A stretch of 64,000 bases of DNA, taken from Hetaerina americana. Lineage: Eukaryota > Arthropoda > Insecta > Odonata > Calopterygidae. The position numbers and the translations under genes are program-made. Below the pieces are notes generated by a model, which saw only the letters and a list, made by a program, of their open reading frames with translations, had not been told where the DNA came from and made no database searches. The stretch is from the NCBI GenBank assembly GCA_022747635.1, contig JAKTNV010000014.1, positions 11,476,610 to 11,540,609 of the forward strand, in the 5' to 3' direction. Below are positions 59,770-64,000 of the stretch, in pieces. How positions within the stretch are numbered: position 1 is the first letter of the stretch; every line of letters begins with the position of its first letter.

Positions 59770-61150
59770 GACCTCACACTGTGATCACAGATGGAAAAAT
59801 TGAAACAACCAATAGTAATTGATTCAAAAAATATCGACATCGGGACTGAACGTCACCCAATAGGATTCGCCTTTGATTTCATACTACTCCAGTAAGCAAA
59901 ACTGGCAGACGACTGGGGATGATCACTCAAGTTGGGACCTGTGGTTAATAGTGTGTGAATATGATATCCTGTATTGGAAAAACGAATACGACAAACGGGG
60001 AGCAGCGTCGTGAGCATCGTTCGCCCAGTCGGTTGCGTTCGAGGGAGATGTTCACCTTTTCCTCTACCCTACCCGAAGTGAGTCTTCTTTAAAATGCAAA
60101 ATTTCACATTGTTTGGATCGTAAAATTGCTCTTTGCGTCCTATATCATCCGTGCAGCACTCAAGTCTGGGAACACTCCGAATCTGATTCTGATCACAAAA
60201 TATCATTTGAAACCAGGGAAGAGAGGAGTTCGAGTGAAGGTCAGCAGCCATGTCGTTCGTGAGGGGGGAAGAGACAGAAATTACCATTTTCGTCGAAGCA
60301 TATAAAATATCAATTCTACCACTGCGAGCAAAGCTTCGAAAGCCGGGGAGGAGATATCTGGGTTCTTTATCGCCATAACGCACTTCAGGCATATGGCAGG
60401 GGGTGTTAGGTCACCAGACATTTGGAGAAACTTGCGATTCAAGTCATAAAATTTAGAACGCAACGCGGAAATATTTTACTTTCCATTAGTTTGAAAGTTT
60501 AATTATGTTTATTGTTGTTTTATACCTGAGTGACAAAGAAATATTGGTGGGAAAAAATTCCTTATGCTGATTTCTGCAACAGTCAATTTCTCAAAACTTA
60601 AAACAAGAATTATTCCCTTGAGGATGGTATTAAACTCGAAAAATTTCCTTGCAGGCTATGCCATGCATCTAATATGCTCACACACCGTACAAATGGCTGA
60701 AAATCGTGCAGTATTAACTAGTTTTCGTTCGCCTGTATCGGGTTTTCGTTACGCCATTGTTCGAATTTCCACGCACAACCGGGATGCTGACGATTAAGTC
60801 AGTTAAGGGGATTCAGGGTGGGGCACAGGTAGTGAAATGCGAGTACTCGTAATTTTGGATGTCAAATCGGGGTAGACAGGAGTGATAAATAAACCTAAAA
60901 AATGATTCAGCGTATTGCTAGTAGCGGTTAACACATTTAATGTGATGCCAAGCAGTAAGTAGAAGTACTTAAGGAAACTTGGGGATTCGCGATACTCCGT
61001 AACGGGTTTTCCAGCTTCATCAGAAGCGTACCTAACTGATCAGCAGACTGGAAATAAAAAAGCGACCATTCTAGTCGCTCTGTTGACGTTCTTCAGCCCG
61101 AAGGCTCAAAGCTGCTTCCAGACTCGTTAGGCATTACGGAGCATGGATTT
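59770..61150. other. No gene recognised
   Basis: Mixed sequence. The 24-bp match to 44483-44506 is at 60394-60417, and frames of up to 107 codons carry no domain. Confidence 0.4.
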
Positions 61151-61151
61151 A

Positions 61152-61202
61152 GGTGTCTAAACGTTAGGCGCCTAATGAAATGGCAGCGTGAGTTTGGACA
61201 CC
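61152..61202. repeat. Miniature inverted-repeat element (possible MITE), ~51 bp
   Basis: It begins GGTGTCTAAAC and ends GTTTGGACACC, inverted with one mismatch over 11 bp, with a palindromic TTAGGCGCCTAA inside. It resembles the start of 62470-62590 (GTGTCC, GCCTAA and GAGTTTGGA in the same order). Confidence 0.45.
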
Positions 61203-61214
61203 CTACGCAGTAGT

Positions 61215-61815
61215 ACTGCCATCTATGTAGCTGAGAGTAAGGAATAAACAGATTATGTTTGAATGTAATTATTTAGATATTTGAGATAGCTTGGGTAAAT
61301 ATTTGTGTGCAGTTGCAAAACCGCGTAATGGTTTTTGCGTAATTCTGAGTTCTTTTTACAATTCATTCGGCAATCTTTCATTAAAGTTTTCCATTTCTTT
61401 GTAATAATTTAGAAACCTGGACGATTTTTTGTGCTAGTTTCGTACTCATTTACTCTTATCGGATTATACCTAGTCAATAGATAATCCGTTTTTTTATATT
61501 TTGCTCTAATTATTAGATCAGATAGTATTACATTTCATTAATTAAAATCTTTACCTTACGAAATATATGGTATTTTACTCCAGGGTAATTTTTCGGTCAT
61601 TAACGTTTGTCAGTGATTGCTTTAAGATGAGCTTTGTGTCGTATGCTGCGTAGTTCATTTTTATTTATGAGTACTTTTCCTTCATAATGTATCATATTTT
61701 TAAGTAATATTGATAATTTGCAAACAAATCCCGTTGATCTTTTAAAGAAATTTACCACCAAAATTTTTTTAGGTTTAATGATATTCCCAATTTTGAACAC
61801 CATTTAGCCATGCCA
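61215..61815. other. No recognised feature
   Basis: AT-rich DNA without motifs. Confidence 0.45.
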
Positions 61816-61824
61816 TCTAGATTC

Positions 61825-61990
61825 TGTGCTAGAATTAAACGATCCTCGTCCCCAGATATCTCCCAAAAAAATCACCGCATCATCCAAAAATATCCTAATC
61901 TTACTTTTCACTTCGTCGTTAAAATCGTCAACAAAAATCAAGAAAAGCAATGGCCCAGGATCCATGCAAAAAGCTATATTTTTATTAAGA
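61825..61990 (-). pseudogene. LINE reverse-transcriptase fragment (Jockey/CR1-like)
   Basis: The minus-strand frame reads GPLLFLIFVDDFNDEVKSKI and then RIFLDDAVIFLGD. This is reverse-transcriptase motif B (GPLLFLLYVDD in the 53-kb copy) followed by motif C. The usual ADD is altered to LDD, and the expected PQGSV before GPLLF is replaced by CMD. About 50 codons survive. The flanking codons (to 62010 and into 61600-61803) do not match and the fragment is not functional. Confidence 0.8.
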
Positions 61991-62009
61991 ACATTACTAA
62001 ATGCCTGCA

Positions 62010-62465
62010 CCCTCCAAGCACAACATTACGCTTGAAGATTTTCCTCCGTAATGTTTATGTACGAAAAAACATTAATCAAGCACACAAACGAGGCATTGAT
62101 ACCTCCACGATGACAAAGACGTGGCTCTTAGCCATGAAATGAGGCACGTATCGTAACAAAGAAATTTTTTCTTACCTCTACATTTCAAATATCTGTATCC
62201 TCTCACTTGATAAGGTTATTACGAGAATTAAACTACATTCATGCGGAAGATATCAAATTCCTCTTGCCCAAGGAAAGCTTCGCCTTTTCCCACCTCGTGT
62301 CAATAAAGCCCTCGTTTTTTATCAAAAAGTGAAATTGTACTTTCTCGAATAAATAACCCATGTTATTGTGACCAACTTCCACCATGGTGATTATTCTTCT
62401 GCTAGTTGCCTCGCTTCTAGGACTTGGAATTAAGGGGTTACAATATGGCGGATTTAGAATACACT
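62010..62465. other. No recognised feature
   Basis: AT-rich to mixed non-coding sequence. Confidence 0.4.
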
Positions 62466-62469
62466 TCAT

Positions 62470-62590
62470 GTGTCCCTAATCCGGTGCCTAAATTTGCGGC
62501 CTCACGCTGCCTGACGAGTTTGGATACCCTTCAAGATGGCGCCCACCCTAAATCGGGCGATTTAGGCAATTAAATTACAAGTCTGGACAC
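62470..62590. repeat. Possible MITE with GTGTCC...GGACAC ends
   Basis: GTGTCC at 62470-62475 is inverted as GGACAC at 62585-62590. Further in, TGCCTAAAT (62485-62493) pairs imperfectly with GATTTAGGCA (62559-62568). Parts resemble the short element at 61152-61202. The family is unnamed and the ends are tentative. Confidence 0.4.
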
Positions 62591-62639
62591 AGCTTGACTG
62601 AAACCAGGAACGAAGTTTAGCGAATTTGAAAAATTTTGG

Positions 62640-63270
62640 CTGGGAAGGTAAACGGCGCGGGAGGCGAGGGGGGGGGGGCGAAATTCGCGTTCGCTCGGCT
62701 TTTCGTGTGAATGCGGGCTTTCTCCTTTGTGTGCCGACCTTCGCCGCTGGGCTCCGCGCCGTGGAATTATGGCTGAACCCAAGGTCGCACCAGGGAGAGA
62801 GAGAGGGAGAGAGGAGCGATGGTGAGGAAAGCGACGGCATCGCGGAAATGAACTCGGGCTCAGCAGCAGCGGCGGCTCGCTCCCCTCCCGGCCGACGAGG
62901 ATCGAGAGTCCAAAGGCCGGCAACCAACCGTCGTCTTCGAATGAGTCACCCTTAATATGTGCCGCTCGCTTTCGATGAGGGAGGAGGGTATGGGGATGGA
63001 TAGGCACCTCCAATTTGTCGGCGGTTTGAGTGCTAGTTTTCGTAGGCGGAGGAGGCGGGCCCACCATAGACTCAATTGACTCTCCGCGGAAGGGGCGGAT
63101 TCGCAACCGGGGGCGTTATCCCTTGAACGGGCACGGTGGAGGCCTCTTTGGCCTGCGATGGGAGAGAATGCAAAATGCGGACGCAGGGCCAAGCGAACGG
63201 GAAACGCACGAACAGCCGCTGCGATGTGGCTGCGCCCTCTCGAGGGTCCCCATTCCGGCTGAATTATTTT
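62640..63270. promoter_or_regulatory. GC- and CpG-rich island 6
   Basis: A strongly CpG-rich interval (GGCGCGGGAGGCGAGG, GGGCTCCGCGCCGTGG, CTCGCTCCCCTCCCGGCCGACGAGG) with a GA-rich run at 62798-62815. A plus-strand frame contains MNSGSAAAAARSPPGRRGS from 62848, which could mark a translation start, but it ends after 36 codons. Minus-strand frames of 121-178 codons are P-, S- and R-rich with no domain. A promoter or first exon is plausible by analogy only. Confidence 0.5.
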
Positions 63271-63299
63271 CGATACTTTGAAACACTGACTAAGCGAAC

Positions 63300-64000
63300 T
63301 GAAAAGAAACAATATCAAATTCATTTCGAGATGCTATAACGCGAAGGGAGGTAAAACAAATGGGAAGTACTGCAGAGGAAGACCACACGTTAGAGATACT
63401 GGAAGGGATTAAAACAAACAGATATGATGACACGAGAAGTAGTATTGAAAGAAGAGTTCACGGCCAGTTACGATGAAAGTGATATTTTCTGGTGCACCTC
63501 CAGCCATTCTCCCCAGGACTATTGGTTGCTTCCATAAGGCTCGTCTGTCTTTATCTGTGTTTAGAAATAATAATTTGAAAAGAAACGGTACTTTGTGGCC
63601 ACGGCGACATCAAGGTTTTTGGACAGGCTTACAATGAGGGCGCCATTATAGGATGAATTAAATATAGGATTAACTCTTTTTCCGTGGCAGTACCGTTGTC
63701 CTGTGAAAAACAGAGCCAGGTTAGAGTAGTTCTATTATGAACCACATATTACAGACTTATCACAACAACATATTTAGAGGGATGCGTCGTGTAGGTGATT
63801 ATATTCCTTATTTAGGCCTTAAAAATTACGCAGTAATGTAATGACTCTTAATAAAACATTTTACTCCACACCAAATTATTTCTCCAACTTAAAACCATCA
63901 CTTAATTCTGTCAACAAGTAATTCTGTTAACATTATACCTTCTTTTGAACGGTTCCCTATCAAGTATATTAAATACTAAATAAACCGATTATAGATTCGA
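63300..64000. other. Possible LINE scrap at 63365-63475, otherwise no feature
   Basis: 63370-63400 reads KYCRGRPHVRD, like the GRGRPR tail motif of LINE proteins. After a frame change WKGLKQTDMMTREVVLKE follows. The match is short and the call is tentative. The remaining 500 bp are AT-rich. Confidence 0.3.

Overview
The window looks like a piece of a eukaryotic nuclear genome, most likely from an arthropod (insect or related). It is AT-rich and almost free of long open reading frames. It carries TA, TG, GATA and CATA microsatellites, Tc1/mariner DNA transposons, several families of 5'-truncated non-LTR retrotransposons (LINEs), and tRNA-derived SINEs. There are no operons, ribosome-binding sites, prokaryotic genes, rRNAs or intact tRNA genes. 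I found no host protein-coding gene or convincing exon. The stretch reads as intergenic or deep-intronic DNA. The species assignment is inference from repeat content only.

Layout. 1-13.8 kb is mostly featureless AT-rich DNA with one SINE fragment (about 2.35 kb), a hairpin (3.8 kb), a short tandem duplication (8.28 kb), a GC-rich island (9.9-10.6 kb) and a TA microsatellite (11.58 kb). 13.83-15.15 kb is a complete-length mariner element with unusually long, nearly identical 149-bp terminal inverted repeats flanked by TA; its transposase gene is broken. 15-25 kb holds decayed LINE scraps (16.8 and 21.9 kb), a SINE (20.1 kb) and a long TA tract (25.0 kb). 25.2-28 kb has another SINE copy, a GC-rich island and two copies of an unnamed ~250-bp dispersed repeat. 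31-40 kb has a LINE tail, tRNA-like SINE remnants, three strong hairpins or GC islands, and a 28-bp minisatellite.

41.5-44.3 kb is a dense transposon cluster: two RTE/BovB-like LINE copies head to tail and separated by AT repeats, a tRNA-derived SINE, a mariner that lost its catalytic domain, and a TA-rich palindrome. 46-55 kb carries at least four copies of a second LINE family (Jockey/CR1-like reverse transcriptase). One copy is split by an antisense copy of its own 3' end, and another is split by the 3' end of a different LINE with an (AAT)n tail. 56 and 61.8 kb hold further decayed reverse-transcriptase pseudogenes. A GC-rich island at 62.6-63.3 kb closes the window.

The recognisable coding sequences all belong to mobile elements, and all are pseudogenes or fragments. 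The SINEs would have needed a LINE machinery in trans, and the two mariners could move only with transposase supplied from elsewhere. I did not find a clear new biological system. The most unusual objects are the long-TIR mariner whose coding sequence runs into the repeat, the DNA-binding-domain-only mariner, the nested retroelement insertions, and the precursor-like hairpins at 33.29 and 39.74 kb.
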